The notes: generated from the sequence alone by a model not told the origin. Positions 36,562-46,807 are shown, counted from the first letter of the stretch. The stretch is 64,000 nt of DNA from Clostridium sp. CX1 (GCF_025398335.1 NZ_JAODOO010000006.1:124001-188000); one strand, 5' to 3'. A program made the numbers and translations.

Positions 36562-36778
36562 ATTGCCCCCTCCTAACTCACAAAACTTTAATGTACATAA
36601 CTACATTCGATTTTATTTGCTCATTTTCTACATTATATTATATTTTATTATAATCATATTGAAAATACCCACTTTTCGATATTTTATGTAAAAGTGGATA
36701 TAGTTACATAAAATTAAATAATAATATAGCCTTTTCTAAACTTATAGTAAAAAATTCTATAAAATTTTATTTCACTAC

Positions 36779-36807
36779 TTTACAAATTTAATACGCTAAA
36801 GTATAAT
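36779..36807 (+). promoter_or_regulatory. Sigma-A-type promoter for the amino-acid binding protein operon
   Basis: TTTACA (36779-36784), a 17-base spacer, and TATAAT (36802-36807), 42 bases before the ATG of the binding protein gene. This is close to the consensus. Confidence 0.8.
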
Positions 36808-36848
36808 AGGTATTGTAATTAAATAATTAAAAAGGCGGGGATTCAAAA

Positions 36849-37670
36849 ATGAAAAAAAAATTATCAATTTTAACTATAGCAGTACTTTCCATAGGTCTTA
36901 TACTTTCAGGATGTGGCAATAGTAAACAAGCTAATGGTAGCCAAGCTCAAGATAGTTCCTTAAAAGAGATTAAAGAAAAAGGAGAATTTGTTGTTGGGCT
37001 TGATGACAGCTTTCCACCAATGGGATTTAAAGACGATAAAGGAGAAATTGTTGGCTTTGATATTGATTTAGCAAAGGAAGCTGCAAAGAGAATGGGTGTA
37101 AAGGCTGTATTTAAACCTGTTCAATGGGATGGTGTTCTACTTAGCTTAAATAATAAGGACATAGATGTAATTTGGAATGGTTTAACTATAACAGACAAAA
37201 GAAAAGAACAGATAGCTTTTTCAAATGTATATCTTCAAAACAAACAAATTATTGTTGTAAAAAATGATTCTACTATAAAAGGTAAAAAAGACTTATCTGG
37301 TAAGGTAGTTGGTATTCAACTAGGAAGCAGCAGTGAAACTGCTTTAACAGCTGATAAGGAAACTTCAAGTGCATTAAAGGATACTAGAAAATATTCAAAT
37401 AATACAGAGGCTTTAATGGATTTAAATCAAGGCCGTGTAGATGCAGTAATTGTTGACGAAGTAGTAGGAAGATACTACATATCTAAAAAACCTGGCTTGT
37501 ACAAGGTTCTTGATGAAGATTTCGGAAAAGAAGATTATGGCGTAGGTATAAGAAAGAATGATAATAGCTTTAAAGAAGAACTTAATAAAACTCTAGATGC
37601 TATGAAGGCTGACGGAACAGCAGATAAAATATCTCAAAAATGGTTTGGAAAAGATATAATTACAAAATAA
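36849..37670 (+). CDS. Amino-acid ABC importer binding lipoprotein
   Basis: 273-residue SBP family 3 lipoprotein: signal peptide with lipobox LILSGCGNS (Cys22), then LKEIKEKGEFVVGLDDSFPP, GFDIDLAKEAAKRMG, and the DVIWNGLTITDKRKEQI segment. The ligand-binding pattern resembles glutamine/cystine/polar amino-acid receptors, without clear specificity. Its own promoter and a ribosome site (GGCGGGG) precede it; the permease gene follows after 20 bases. No ATPase gene follows, so energy must come from an ATPase encoded elsewhere. Confidence 0.88.
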   Translation: MKKKLSILTIAVLSIGLILSGCGNSKQANGSQAQDSSLKEIKEKGEFVVGLDDSFPPMGFKDDKGEIVGFDIDLAKEAAKRMGVKAVFKPVQWDGVLLSLNNKDIDVIWNGLTITDKRKEQIAFSNVYLQNKQIIVVKNDSTIKGKKDLSGKVVGIQLGSSSETALTADKETSSALKDTRKYSNNTEALMDLNQGRVDAVIVDEVVGRYYISKKPGLYKVLDEDFGKEDYGVGIRKNDNSFKEELNKTLDAMKADGTADKISQKWFGKDIITK

Positions 37671-37690
37671 CTAGTTAGGAAGTGGTTTTA

Positions 37691-38329
37691 ATGGCTAATC
37701 TTATGGATATTACAGGATTTATACTAAAAGGGAGCATAATAACCTTAGAGTTATTTATAATAGTAGCAGTTTGTTCAGTACCCCTAGGCATTCTTGTAGC
37801 CTTAGGGAAAAATTCAAAAATTAAACCATTGAAGGCAGTTTTAAGCTTATATACATGGGCTTTTAGGGGCACCCCTTTACTTCTTCAACTTTTCTTCACA
37901 TACTTTGGTCTTCCTGTAGTAGGCATAAGATTAACACCATTAACTGCCGCTAGCATAGCTTTTACTGTAAACTATGCAGCATACTTAGCTGAAACCTTTA
38001 GAGCTGGTATTGAATCAGTTGATAGAGGTCAATTTGAGGCAGCCAAAGCTCTTGGAATGAACTATCGTCAAACTATGATAAGAATAATACTTCCCCAGGC
38101 AGCAAGGAATGTTATTCCTCCTGTCTGTAATGAAGCCATAAATCTTATAAAGGATACGGCACTAGTTGCAGCTATAGGTATCGGTGATTTGCTCAGGGCT
38201 GCTAAGGAAGTGGTTACAAGAGATTTTACTATAACACCATTTATAATAGCTGCCGCTGTATATCTTTTGATCACATCATTATTAGTGCTGATGTTTAGAA
38301 AATTAGAAAAGAAGTACTCATTTTATTAA
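37691..38329 (+). CDS. Amino-acid ABC importer permease
   Basis: 212-residue HisM/GlnP-type permease with five helices; signature RGTPLLLQLFFTYFG, EAA loop GQFEAAKALGMNYRQTMIRI and ILPQAARNVIPP. The GTG at 37682 is possible, but AGGAAG is eight bases from the ATG at 37691. It works with the binding protein upstream and, being alone, probably as a homodimer. A terminator follows and the expected third gene (ATPase) is missing. Confidence 0.88.
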   Translation: MANLMDITGFILKGSIITLELFIIVAVCSVPLGILVALGKNSKIKPLKAVLSLYTWAFRGTPLLLQLFFTYFGLPVVGIRLTPLTAASIAFTVNYAAYLAETFRAGIESVDRGQFEAAKALGMNYRQTMIRIILPQAARNVIPPVCNEAINLIKDTALVAAIGIGDLLRAAKEVVTRDFTITPFIIAAAVYLLITSLLVLMFRKLEKKYSFY

Positions 38330-38359
38330 TCTTATATAGAAATGCAAAAAATTGTAATG

Positions 38360-38402
38360 AACAGGTTCTAGTTACCTACTGCTAACAGAACTTGTTTTTT
38401 CT
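38360..38402 (+). terminator. Terminator after the amino-acid permease
   Basis: Ten-base stem (38360-38369 with 38387-38396, one G-U) directly followed by a run of T. It overlaps the 3' end of the small minus-strand ORF. Confidence 0.75.
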
Positions 38403-38494
38403 TTTCCATTTTCATTACCAGTATTGTCCAAACACTCTTTTAAACATTCTTCAATAACATCCATTGGAATTTGAAAACCTTTGTTTTTATTCAT
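38372..38494 (-). CDS. Predicted 40-residue small protein
   Basis: Small ORF from an ATG at 38494 to a TAA at 38372, too short for common cut-offs. It starts MNKNKGFQIPMDVIEECLKE and ends in a Lys/Ser-rich tail; two Cys (residues 17 and 21) are spaced as on one helix face. No family is recognised. Support comes from a near-perfect promoter 36-70 bases upstream (TTGACA, 17 bases, TAATAT) and a GGTAGGG purine-rich site before the ATG. No signal peptide or membrane helix. It is antisense to the terminator of the permease gene. It could also be the 5' end of a regulatory RNA. Confidence 0.5.
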   Translation of the reverse strand: MNKNKGFQIPMDVIEECLKECLDNTGNENGKEKTSSVSSR

Positions 38495-38536
38495 AAATAA
38501 TCCCTACCTTTCTTTATAATTTATTGACACTGTAAA

Positions 38537-38565
38537 ATATTACCACCATATCTTGCAATTGTCAA
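38537..38565 (-). promoter_or_regulatory. Consensus promoter driving the 40-residue ORF
   Basis: Minus strand TTGACA (38565-38560), 17-base spacer, TAATAT (38542-38537). Start of transcription is expected near 38530, giving a leader of about 35 bases. Confidence 0.7.
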
Positions 38566-38778
38566 TTAGTGTTTCATGAAATAAATTCTATACTATTTTA
38601 TACTCACAGTATATTTCTATTCCTATAAAAATGTTACTCTAATATATCATAATGAGTTTTTTTTGTATATGAAAAATGCTTTCCATTTAATAAATATTTT
38701 TTCAGATTTGATATAACCTTTCTTAACAACCAGTAATAATATATATATATACTGTAAAATAAAAGAAGGTGATTAATT

Positions 38779-39726
38779 TTGAAAGCTGATGCAGTTTTTG
38801 AAGGCGGAGGTATGAGAGGGATTGGAATTATTGGTGCTTTAAATTACATGGAAACCCAAGGATATCACTGGCAAAGAGTTGCAGGTACCTCTGTTGGTGC
38901 TGTAGTCGCAGCCCTTCTAGCTGCAGGTTACACCGCTAAGGAAATGAACAAAATATTATCGGAAATGGATTTTAGAGACTTTTTGGATAAAAATGGCCTT
39001 CAACGTCTTCCTTTACTAGGAAAAGCCCTTGGTTTTTTAGTGGAAAAGGGAATTTACTCTGGAGACTATGTTGAAGAATGGATTCATAAACTTTTAAAAA
39101 AGAAAGGCATAAGAAAATTTAAGGATGTTACTACTAATGGAGAATGCAGACTTAAGATAGTAGCTTCAGATATAACTAAACGAAAAACTTTGATACTTCC
39201 AGATAACTTACCAGACTACGGAATAGATCCTATGAAGTTTTCAATAGCAAAAGCTGTAAGAATGAGCATAAGCATTCCCTTTTACTTTAAACCTGTTGAA
39301 TTCTTACACGCAGATGGCTTAAGCTATATAGTTGATGGTGCTGTTTGCTGCAACTTTCCAATAAGCATATTTGATGTTAAAGGAACTCCTCGCTGGCCGA
39401 CAATTGGCTTTAAATTCGATAGCACTGAGATAAGTAACACTAAACAAGGAAAGAAAGATCCTATCTCCTTTTTATTTGATATTGCAGGTACTATGTCTGC
39501 TGAAAAGAATAGAGAGTGGTTGAAAGAGGAAAATCTAATTAGAACTGTACTTATTCCTACTCTTGGCGTTAACCCTACAGACTTTTATTTATCCAAAAGT
39601 CAAAGCCTAAAACTGTTCAAATCCGGATACAGGAGTGCCGCCAAATTTCACAAGAGTTGGAACTACGAAGAATACTTAGGAAAATACAGGCATACTAATA
39701 CTAACTCAAAGCTTTTGCTTCCTTAA
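38779..39726 (+). CDS. Patatin-like phospholipase
   Basis: 315-residue acyl hydrolase. The oxyanion hole motif EGGGMRGIG (about 8-16), the nucleophile elbow AGTSVGA (Ser of GxSxG, about residue 42) and the catalytic DGA (VDGAVCCNFPI, about 190-200) make a complete Ser-Asp dyad. Probably cytoplasmic, since there is no signal peptide. The start is a TTG at 38779 behind GAAGG; no ATG is available near. Lipid substrate unknown. It is followed by the structured repeat at 39808. Confidence 0.88.
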   Translation: MKADAVFEGGGMRGIGIIGALNYMETQGYHWQRVAGTSVGAVVAALLAAGYTAKEMNKILSEMDFRDFLDKNGLQRLPLLGKALGFLVEKGIYSGDYVEEWIHKLLKKKGIRKFKDVTTNGECRLKIVASDITKRKTLILPDNLPDYGIDPMKFSIAKAVRMSISIPFYFKPVEFLHADGLSYIVDGAVCCNFPISIFDVKGTPRWPTIGFKFDSTEISNTKQGKKDPISFLFDIAGTMSAEKNREWLKEENLIRTVLIPTLGVNPTDFYLSKSQSLKLFKSGYRSAAKFHKSWNYEEYLGKYRHTNTNSKLLLP

Positions 39727-39807
39727 AATAAAAGCATTACAACATATAAGTATGCTGCAACACAAAGGGGCCTTAAAAATTAGATTGGGCAGCCTGTGTA
39801 TGTATGC

Positions 39808-39867
39808 AGAGGTGTACTGCGTAGAAAGCTTATTCCCGAAATGAGGGCTTTCAAGCAGTATACCTCT
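39808..39867. repeat. Long structured inverted repeat (possible ncRNA)
   Basis: Thirteen-base stem with one G-U pair (39808-39820 with 39855-39867), inside it a second stem GAAAG/CTTTC (39824-39828 with 39848-39852) and an optional CCC/GGG. A flanking TGTGT/ACACA pair (39795-39799 with 39873-39877) can extend it. There is no U-tract on either side, so it is not a standard terminator. It sits between the convergent patatin and pepT genes. Confidence 0.55.
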
Positions 39868-39918
39868 ATCAAACACACCGGTATTTAGTGCTCTAAACTT
39901 TTGTTACGTATAATACTT

Positions 39919-41151
39919 CTATTTTTCTCTTGTTGAGTATATTTCTGCTATCTTAACAATAACTTCAACTGCTTTTTCCATAGCAAAAGTTGGGATATAC
40001 TCAAATCTACCGTGGAAATTATGTCCACCAGTAAATAAATTTGGTGTTGGAAGTCCCATGAATGAAAGTCTTGCTCCATCAGTACCACCTCTTATAGGTC
40101 TAACTAATGGCTTTATTCCTACTGACTCCATAGCTTCGAAAGCTATATCTACAATATATTTTACAGGCTCAACCTTTTCTTTCATGTTTCTATATTGCTC
40201 TTTTATTTCAACTGATACAAAATCAAATCCATACTTTTCATTTATTTTCTTAACAGCTTCTTCTATGAAAGCTTTTCTATTTTCAAATCCTTCTGCATCA
40301 AAATCTCTGATTATATAATTAAGCTCAGTTTTCTCGATACCGCCATTTATAGCTAATAGGTGATAGAAGCCTTCATAACCTTCAGTTGTAGCTGGAGTTT
40401 CATTTGCAGGAAGCATGTTTATAAATTCATTTGCTACAAGTATTGAGTTTATCATCTTATCTTTAGAATATCCTGGGTGGAAGTTTCTTCCCTTTATTAT
40501 AACTTTAGCACTTCCAGCATTAAAGTTTTCATACTCTAATTCTCCGATTACTCCGCCGTCAACAGTATATGCTAAATCAGCATTAAATTTCTTTACGTCA
40601 AAGTGATCTGCTCCACGGCCAATCTCTTCATCTGGAGTAAATCCAACACGAATATCACCATGCTTAATTTCTGGATGTGCTATTAAGTATTCTATAGCAG
40701 ACATTATTTCAGCAATACCAGCCTTGTCGTCTGCTCCAAGTAATGTTGTTCCATCAGTAGTTATTAGAGTTTTACCTACGTAATCTTTTAACTCTGGAGA
40801 TTCTTCAACACGAAGAACAATATTTTCTTTTTCGTTTAAAACTATATCTCCTCCGTCATAGTTTTCAACGATTTTAGGATTTACATTAGTACCACACATT
40901 TCTGGACTTGTATCCATGTGCGCTATAAAACCGATTACAGGGACATTTTTATCAACATTTCCTGGAAGAGTAGCCATGACATATCCGTTATCATCCACAG
41001 ATACATCCTTCATTCCCATTTCTTTCAGCTCTTTTACTAATTCCTCTGCTAATACCAATTGCTTTGAAGTACTTGGAACAGTATTAGACTCTTCATCTGA
41101 CACAGTATCAATCTTTACATATTTTAAAAACTTTTCAATAACCTTTGACAT
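39919..41151 (-). CDS. pepT: Peptidase T (tripeptidase)
   Basis: 410-residue M20 zinc aminopeptidase releasing the N-terminal residue of tripeptides in the cytoplasm. Metal-binding and catalytic motifs: [10 protein letters not shown] (His, Asp), [11 protein letters not shown] (bridging Asp), [11 protein letters not shown] (general base Glu and metal Glu), YTVDGG and, near the end, [11 protein letters not shown] (metal His). Length is typical. Monocistronic. Confidence 0.95.
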   Translation of the reverse strand: MSKVIEKFLKYVKIDTVSDEESNTVPSTSKQLVLAEELVKELKEMGMKDVSVDDNGYVMATLPGNVDKNVPVIGFIAHMDTSPEMCGTNVNPKIVENYDGGDIVLNEKENIVLRVEESPELKDYVGKTLITTDGTTLLGADDKAGIAEIMSAIEYLIAHPEIKHGDIRVGFTPDEEIGRGADHFDVKKFNADLAYTVDGGVIGELEYENFNAGSAKVIIKGRNFHPGYSKDKMINSILVANEFINMLPANETPATTEGYEGFYHLLAINGGIEKTELNYIIRDFDAEGFENRKAFIEEAVKKINEKYGFDFVSVEIKEQYRNMKEKVEPVKYIVDIAFEAMESVGIKPLVRPIRGGTDGARLSFMGLPTPNLFTGGHNFHGRFEYIPTFAMEKAVEVIVKIAEIYSTREK

Positions 41152-41297
41152 TTAATTCCCTCCCTATAATTTGATAATATCTAATTGAGTTTCTTTACAA
41201 ATTATATCACTATTATCCTAAAATGACAATTTACTGTGATAAGGTGCTAAAAAATTGTCAAATAGCCTAATATTTAATATTATTAAATGCATAATAT

Positions 41298-41340
41298 ATG
41301 CCATATTATATTTTAACTTAATATAATATGGCATCTTTTT
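41298..41340. terminator. Hairpin downstream of the MCP gene
   Basis: Perfect 15-base AT-rich stem ATGCCATATTATATT with its complement (41298-41312, 41320-41334). T-rich flanks on both sides; on the minus strand it lies just after the chemoreceptor stop. Confidence 0.7.
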
Positions 41341-42881
41341 TAATTTTCTATACACACATCAGCCATAATTACCCCTTTAATTTTCCCTTTTGCATCTTTA
41401 AAAGGAACAGCTATAGCTATGCAATAATTAAAAGAAACATTTGAAATATACGGTTCACTATTATATTCTTTTCCTTGAATTGCTTCTTTAAAGTAAGGCC
41501 TAAATGAAAAATCATTGTTATCCTCTGATATAGGATGACTGGCAGATTTCATTATTCCCTTACTATCTATTAGACCTATATATTCAAATTCATTATAAAT
41601 ATTCATTTGATTTTTTAATAATTCAGATCCTTTATCTATATCTAAAGACCTTGAGATAATTAAATCGGATATTTTTTTTAGTTTATCAAAGCCTTCTTTT
41701 ATTATTCTATTCTCTTCTTCACCTAAACTTACCTTATTAATAAACTCCTTTAGTTTTATATCTATATCATCCGCTGTTTTATTTGTTTTTACTATCAACT
41801 CACTAATTTGTTGCACTGATACATTCTGTTCATCTACAGCAGCTGAAACTTCTTCCACAAAAGATAGTGACTCCTGTGTTGTTAGCACTACATTCTCTAC
41901 AAGTTCATCAACATTATTTGCCATAGCTGTCGTTTCCTCAGCTAGTATGTGTATTTGATTCACAGATTCATAGGTAGATTTAGTGGACTTACTTATTTTA
42001 TCAAAAGAAAGCTTAGATTCCTCTGCAAATTCCACATCTTCCTTTATGCCTAAAGCCTGTGTACTAGCTTCCTTAGTTATTTCATTTATTTTTCCATTTA
42101 TATCTTCAATCAGCTTTCTAATTTCCTTTGCAGATATAGATGATTGTTCTGCCAATTTCCTTACTTCCTCTGCCACCACGGTAAAGCCTCTACCATGTTC
42201 TCCTGCCCGTGCAGCTTCAATAGCTGCATTTAACGCTAAAAGATTTGTCCTTTCACTTAAATCTGTTACGACATAAGCTATACTATTTATTTTTTCAGCC
42301 CTATCATGAAGTAATTGAACATTAGAAACCAATGTTGTACTATTTTCCCCTATATTTTTCATTTTGTCTACTATACTACTAAATATCTGCTCATTGTCTT
42401 TAATTACCCTAATCATTTCTTCTGCAGCATCTTGTGTACTCTCTGCATACTTAGCTATTTTTTCTGCATTCTCAGCCATTTGTCTTGTGCTTTCTCCTGT
42501 AGATTCTGCATCCTGAGATTGTTTATAGGTAGATTCTGTAATAGCTAGCATTGACTGAGCTATTTCCGACGAAGCCTTTTCTGTTTGCTTTGTATTTTCC
42601 TGAAGAGTTGAAGATAATTCTCTATTCTTCTGGGAAACCTCATATATTTCACACAAAATTCTTTTACTGTTCTTTACTATGGAATTTATACTGTCAGCTA
42701 CCTCTTTCAAAGCTCCCTGACTTTTTACTCTTACAGCTAACTGTCCATTTGAAATTAAGGACAAATCCTTTTTAAATTGCTGAAGCCTTCTAGATGTTCT
42801 TCCATAATATAGTGTACATACTATAAAAGATAACAATGCACCTATAGATGCTGATAAAAGTATAGTTACTGTAATCTTCAT
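41340..42881 (-). CDS. Methyl-accepting chemotaxis protein with C-terminal Cache-like domain
   Basis: 513 residues. One N-terminal membrane helix (about 4-26), a HAMP-like part (about 27-80), then the long MCP signalling hairpin with its conserved tip [20 protein letters not shown] onward (about 210-248). Unusually, the sensor-like part follows the signalling domain: about 415-513 contain [24 protein letters not shown] and [20 protein letters not shown], which match the second half of Cache/PDC sensors. With a single N-terminal helix this domain would be cytoplasmic. A stand-alone gene with CheA/CheW coupling expected. Confidence 0.88.
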   Translation of the reverse strand: MKITVTILLSASIGALLSFIVCTLYYGRTSRRLQQFKKDLSLISNGQLAVRVKSQGALKEVADSINSIVKNSKRILCEIYEVSQKNRELSSTLQENTKQTEKASSEIAQSMLAITESTYKQSQDAESTGESTRQMAENAEKIAKYAESTQDAAEEMIRVIKDNEQIFSSIVDKMKNIGENSTTLVSNVQLLHDRAEKINSIAYVVTDLSERTNLLALNAAIEAARAGEHGRGFTVVAEEVRKLAEQSSISAKEIRKLIEDINGKINEITKEASTQALGIKEDVEFAEESKLSFDKISKSTKSTYESVNQIHILAEETTAMANNVDELVENVVLTTQESLSFVEEVSAAVDEQNVSVQQISELIVKTNKTADDIDIKLKEFINKVSLGEEENRIIKEGFDKLKKISDLIISRSLDIDKGSELLKNQMNIYNEFEYIGLIDSKGIMKSASHPISEDNNDFSFRPYFKEAIQGKEYNSEPYISNVSFNYCIAIAVPFKDAKGKIKGVIMADVCIEN

Positions 42882-43001
42882 ACTTCATCCCCCCCTGTAT
42901 AAATAAATAATGTATAATTGAAGGTATACCTAGACTGCGAAATTTTTTATGATAATTTCCCAGGTATACCTAAAATACAAACTTATTTTTAAGTACTGAA
43001 A

Positions 43002-46000
43002 TTACATTTCTACTACTTGATCTTTAAAGAATAGATATAAATATACATTTTTAATAGTTTTGCCTGTCATCTTCTCTAAGGCTCTTCTATAGTAATAAAC
43101 CTGAGTAAAGTATTTCTCCTTAATTAGATTTATGTCTTCCACAAAATCTGTCTTATAGTCTAATAGTACTAATTTATCATCTTCTTCAAAATAGCAATCT
43201 ATTACTCCTTGAATTAATATCTTCTCGTCGTTATAAATTTCCTTAGACAAATCCTCATAAATTTCTGTACTAGGAAGTTCCATAAAGAAAGGAGTCTCTC
43301 TATGTATTTGTTTTGCAGATTTCATTCTTTTTCCTAAATCTGATTGAAAAAATCTAAGTATTTTATTTATGTCAATTACCTTTGATTCCTCTTTTGTCAA
43401 AAACTCCTTATCTACAAATTCCGTTACCTGCATCTCTATCTCTTCATAGGTGGAAACTCTTTTTATATCTAAATGCTGCATTACTAGGTGCATTAACGAC
43501 CCTTTTTCTGCTGAAGATAGCTGTTTGCTTTCTTGAATAAATCTAGGTTTCTTCAGTATTATAGAGGTATCTATATCTCTGCTTTCTTCCTTATCTACTA
43601 AATCAAACTTTCTTTTTAATTCAGAAACAGAAAACTTAGCTGGTATGCTGCTGGAATGACTAAATCTGTAATTCCATTCTAGCCTTCTATCAATCTCCCC
43701 TTTATGACCACTAAAATCATTGATTGAACTAGCAACCTCTAACTCCTTTACTATATCGTCATCTTCATCCTCTTCTTCAACTTTGATTTTAAATTCCTCT
43801 TTATGCCATATTTTAATGCTCCACTTAGAGTTATCATCAGAAAAGGAGCCTGCTTTATTCTCTATGTCTAACATATCTCTTAATAGGCTTCCATCAGAAT
43901 GCTTTATAATAGAAGGTCCTATCCAGTCTAGGTAACTTCTAGCGTTTGATGTCGCATATCTTGAAACTTTGCTCTCTCCAGATCCTGAAGCTTCATACCA
44001 TTTTTCTGCTACATTTAAAATATTGCTTACCATTCCAGTTATAATTAACTTTTCCTTAGCCCTTGTAAAAGCTACATACAGAATTCTCATTTCCTCTGAT
44101 AAGGTTTCTATTTTTATTTTTCTTTTTAATACCTGTTTCACTATTGTTGGGTAAGAAATTCTTCTATCTGCATTAACATAATCTGGACCAAGTCCTAATT
44201 CTCCATGAAACAATATACTCTTATTTATGTCCATTAGGTTAAAATACTTGCCTGCTCCTGCAAGTATAACCACTGGAAACTCCAGACCCTTACTTTTATG
44301 TATACTCATAATTCTAACTACATCTTCATTTTCTCCCAGTATCTTTGCGCTGCCCATATCTCCACTGCTGCTTTTAAGCTTATTGATAAAATTAATAAAG
44401 TTAAAGAGTCCCTTGTAACTAGTTTTTTCGTATTGTTTTGCTCTTTCGAAAAGCACTCTCAAATTCGCTTGTCTTTGAGGACCTCCTGGCATGGCACCTA
44501 CAAATCCATAGTATCCTGTTTCTGTGTAAAGATACCATATAAACTCATCCATAGACATATGTAGAACTTTTTTTCTCCATTTGTCCAGTTTATTTAGAAA
44601 ACTAGTTACCTTATTTTTTAATTCGGAACTTATACAATCTTCTTCTTCACTTACTTCCTCAGCTATACTCTTCATCGCTTCATAAAAAGATACTTCCCTA
44701 TTTACCATTCTAATATCTATTAGTTCTTCTGGTAAGAAGGATTCTATAGGTGAACGAAGAACTGCAATTAGCGGAATATCTTGAATAGGATTATCTATTA
44801 TTTGAAGCAGTGCTACCATGATTCTTATTTCCACAGCATCAAAATAGCCACTTGAGGTGTCTGCAAACACCGGTATTCCTGCCTTTGTAAGCTCCTCCAC
44901 AAAGGTTGGGGCCCAGTTAGATGTGGCACGCATAAGTATAACTATATCTTTATAACTTACCGGTCTATAACCTTGAATATTTTTATCATAAACCTTAAAT
45001 GCTCTATTCCCCTGGCAATTAATAAGTTCATTTATCTTTTTTGCCGCAAATCTTGCTTCTATTTGAATATTATCTACTTCTTCTTCATCTGTATCTTCAC
45101 TATTTTCGCTGTTCTCCTCTTTCTCCTCCTCAGATGCCTCACTATTCTTCTTGTCAATTATATGAAGCTCAATGTCCCCACCACAAAAATCTCTTTGATT
45201 TATACCGTCAACATCTTCTTGACTAAAATCATTGCTGCAGCTACCTGCTAGTTCTGGGAATTGTGCACCAGACTTTAATGCTTCACCTTCATCGTACTCC
45301 AGTTCCCCTACCTCTTCAGACATTATTTGTTTAAATAAAAAATTAACTCCATCTATTATTTCAGGTCTGCTTCTAAAGTTCTTAAATAATTTTATCTTTC
45401 TTTCCCTAGTACCTTCTTCTTCTGAATAACTGCTGTACTTCTCCAAAAATAATTCAGGTTTTGCTTGCCTAAATCTATAAATACTCTGTTTAACATCTCC
45501 CACCATAAACATATTTGGGATATTATTTTTGTTAGCTATCATATTCATAATTACTTCTTGAACTTCATTACTATCCTGATACTCATCTATAAGAATTTCT
45601 TCAAAGTGCTGTTTATACTCTAATGCTGCATCAGAGGGTTCTGTAATTCCTCCTTGGTCTCTTGTAAGTATTTTTAAACAAAAGTGTTCTATGTCACTGA
45701 AGTCTACTACTCCTCTTTCCCGTTTTTTAACACTATACTTTTCATCTAATGCAATTACAAGTTCGCAGAGGCACTTCATCATAGGATATAGTTCTTTTAA
45801 ATTCTTTCCTACATTACAGGCATCAATGAAAATGTTATCCTTTATCTCTATTAACTTATTCTTAACCTTATCTCTGATTTTTTTCGACTTTTCTTTGGCT
45901 GCTTTGTCTGCATCTTTGTTTCTTTTAACAGGAATTGTTTGAAAACTTAACAAAGCAAAGCCCTCTTGTAGTTCCTCCCAAGACCTGCAATTAATTAAGG

Positions 46001-46778
46001 AATAGATATTATTAAGCTCTATTTTAAAAGGCTCTAAATAATAGTCTATTCCCTCCGCATTTTCTACTATATTCACTGCCTTTTCCATACTGTCTTTATG
46101 TGCTTCTAATTCTAGCTTTAAAAAATCCATAATTACCTTAGCCCACTTTGAACTTCCAAAATCAAAGTTTTCTTTTACATTAAAACTTTCTGCCATTTCA
46201 ATAAGCCATTTTTCTGGCCAAGGAGTACTTTTAGCAAATTCATATAACTCTAGTACCATGCCTTGAATCTTTACATCATTTTTTCCACTGTATGAATCTA
46301 CCAACCTTAAGAATTCTTTATTGTCAGTGTTATCATACATTTCTTCAAAAAGTTCCTCTATTGCCTCCTGTTTTAAAAGTATAGCTTCTGTGTTATCAGA
46401 AACTCTGAAACTAGGATCCAAGTCTATGATATGAAAATTATTCTTTATAACTTGAAGACAGAAAGAATGTATAGTCATTATGTTTGCTTGATTTAATAAA
46501 GTAAGCTGTCTCTGGAGTTTTTTTGACTCAGGTCTTATTTCCAACTCCTTAGCTATTGCATCTCCTATTCTTTCTCGCATTTCTGCAGCTGCAGCATTAG
46601 TAAAGGTCACAACTAGCAGATTATCTATATCAATATTTTCTTTTTCATCGGTTATTCTCTGTATTATTCTTTCTACAAGCACTGCTGTCTTGCCAGCACC
46701 GGCACCAGCAGCTACTAATAGATTGCAATTCTTTGTAAAAATAGCTTCTTTTTGTTCAATTGTCCATTTTGTACCCAT
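43002..46778 (-). CDS. addA: ATP-dependent helicase/nuclease subunit A (AddA)
   Basis: 1258-residue UvrD-like helicase with C-terminal RecB-type nuclease; with AddB it resects double-strand breaks for recombination. Walker A AAGAGAGKTAVLVERI (about 25-40), helicase motif II ILIDEYQDSN, motif III VGDVKQSIYRFR, SIHKSKGLEFPVV, RILYVAFTRAKEKL (motif VI) and the nuclease motif LLDYKTDFV near the end. A GTG at 46787 is possible but AGGTG is correctly placed for the ATG at 46778. addB, normally just upstream, is not in the window; upstream is a GGDEF gene. Confidence 0.95.
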   Translation of the reverse strand: MGTKWTIEQKEAIFTKNCNLLVAAGAGAGKTAVLVERIIQRITDEKENIDIDNLLVVTFTNAAAAEMRERIGDAIAKELEIRPESKKLQRQLTLLNQANIMTIHSFCLQVIKNNFHIIDLDPSFRVSDNTEAILLKQEAIEELFEEMYDNTDNKEFLRLVDSYSGKNDVKIQGMVLELYEFAKSTPWPEKWLIEMAESFNVKENFDFGSSKWAKVIMDFLKLELEAHKDSMEKAVNIVENAEGIDYYLEPFKIELNNIYSLINCRSWEELQEGFALLSFQTIPVKRNKDADKAAKEKSKKIRDKVKNKLIEIKDNIFIDACNVGKNLKELYPMMKCLCELVIALDEKYSVKKRERGVVDFSDIEHFCLKILTRDQGGITEPSDAALEYKQHFEEILIDEYQDSNEVQEVIMNMIANKNNIPNMFMVGDVKQSIYRFRQAKPELFLEKYSSYSEEEGTRERKIKLFKNFRSRPEIIDGVNFLFKQIMSEEVGELEYDEGEALKSGAQFPELAGSCSNDFSQEDVDGINQRDFCGGDIELHIIDKKNSEASEEEKEENSENSEDTDEEEVDNIQIEARFAAKKINELINCQGNRAFKVYDKNIQGYRPVSYKDIVILMRATSNWAPTFVEELTKAGIPVFADTSSGYFDAVEIRIMVALLQIIDNPIQDIPLIAVLRSPIESFLPEELIDIRMVNREVSFYEAMKSIAEEVSEEEDCISSELKNKVTSFLNKLDKWRKKVLHMSMDEFIWYLYTETGYYGFVGAMPGGPQRQANLRVLFERAKQYEKTSYKGLFNFINFINKLKSSSGDMGSAKILGENEDVVRIMSIHKSKGLEFPVVILAGAGKYFNLMDINKSILFHGELGLGPDYVNADRRISYPTIVKQVLKRKIKIETLSEEMRILYVAFTRAKEKLIITGMVSNILNVAEKWYEASGSGESKVSRYATSNARSYLDWIGPSIIKHSDGSLLRDMLDIENKAGSFSDDNSKWSIKIWHKEEFKIKVEEEDEDDDIVKELEVASSINDFSGHKGEIDRRLEWNYRFSHSSSIPAKFSVSELKRKFDLVDKEESRDIDTSIILKKPRFIQESKQLSSAEKGSLMHLVMQHLDIKRVSTYEEIEMQVTEFVDKEFLTKEESKVIDINKILRFFQSDLGKRMKSAKQIHRETPFFMELPSTEIYEDLSKEIYNDEKILIQGVIDCYFEEDDKLVLLDYKTDFVEDINLIKEKYFTQVYYYRRALEKMTGKTIKNVYLYLFFKDQVVEM

Positions 46779-46807
46779 ATTTATCACCTGATTTTACTTA
46801 TAATTTT

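Noticed and set aside
38360-38402. Terminator hairpin as proof against the small ORF
   Set aside because: A bidirectional hairpin can overlap the last codons; the separate consensus promoter on the minus strand supports the ORF.
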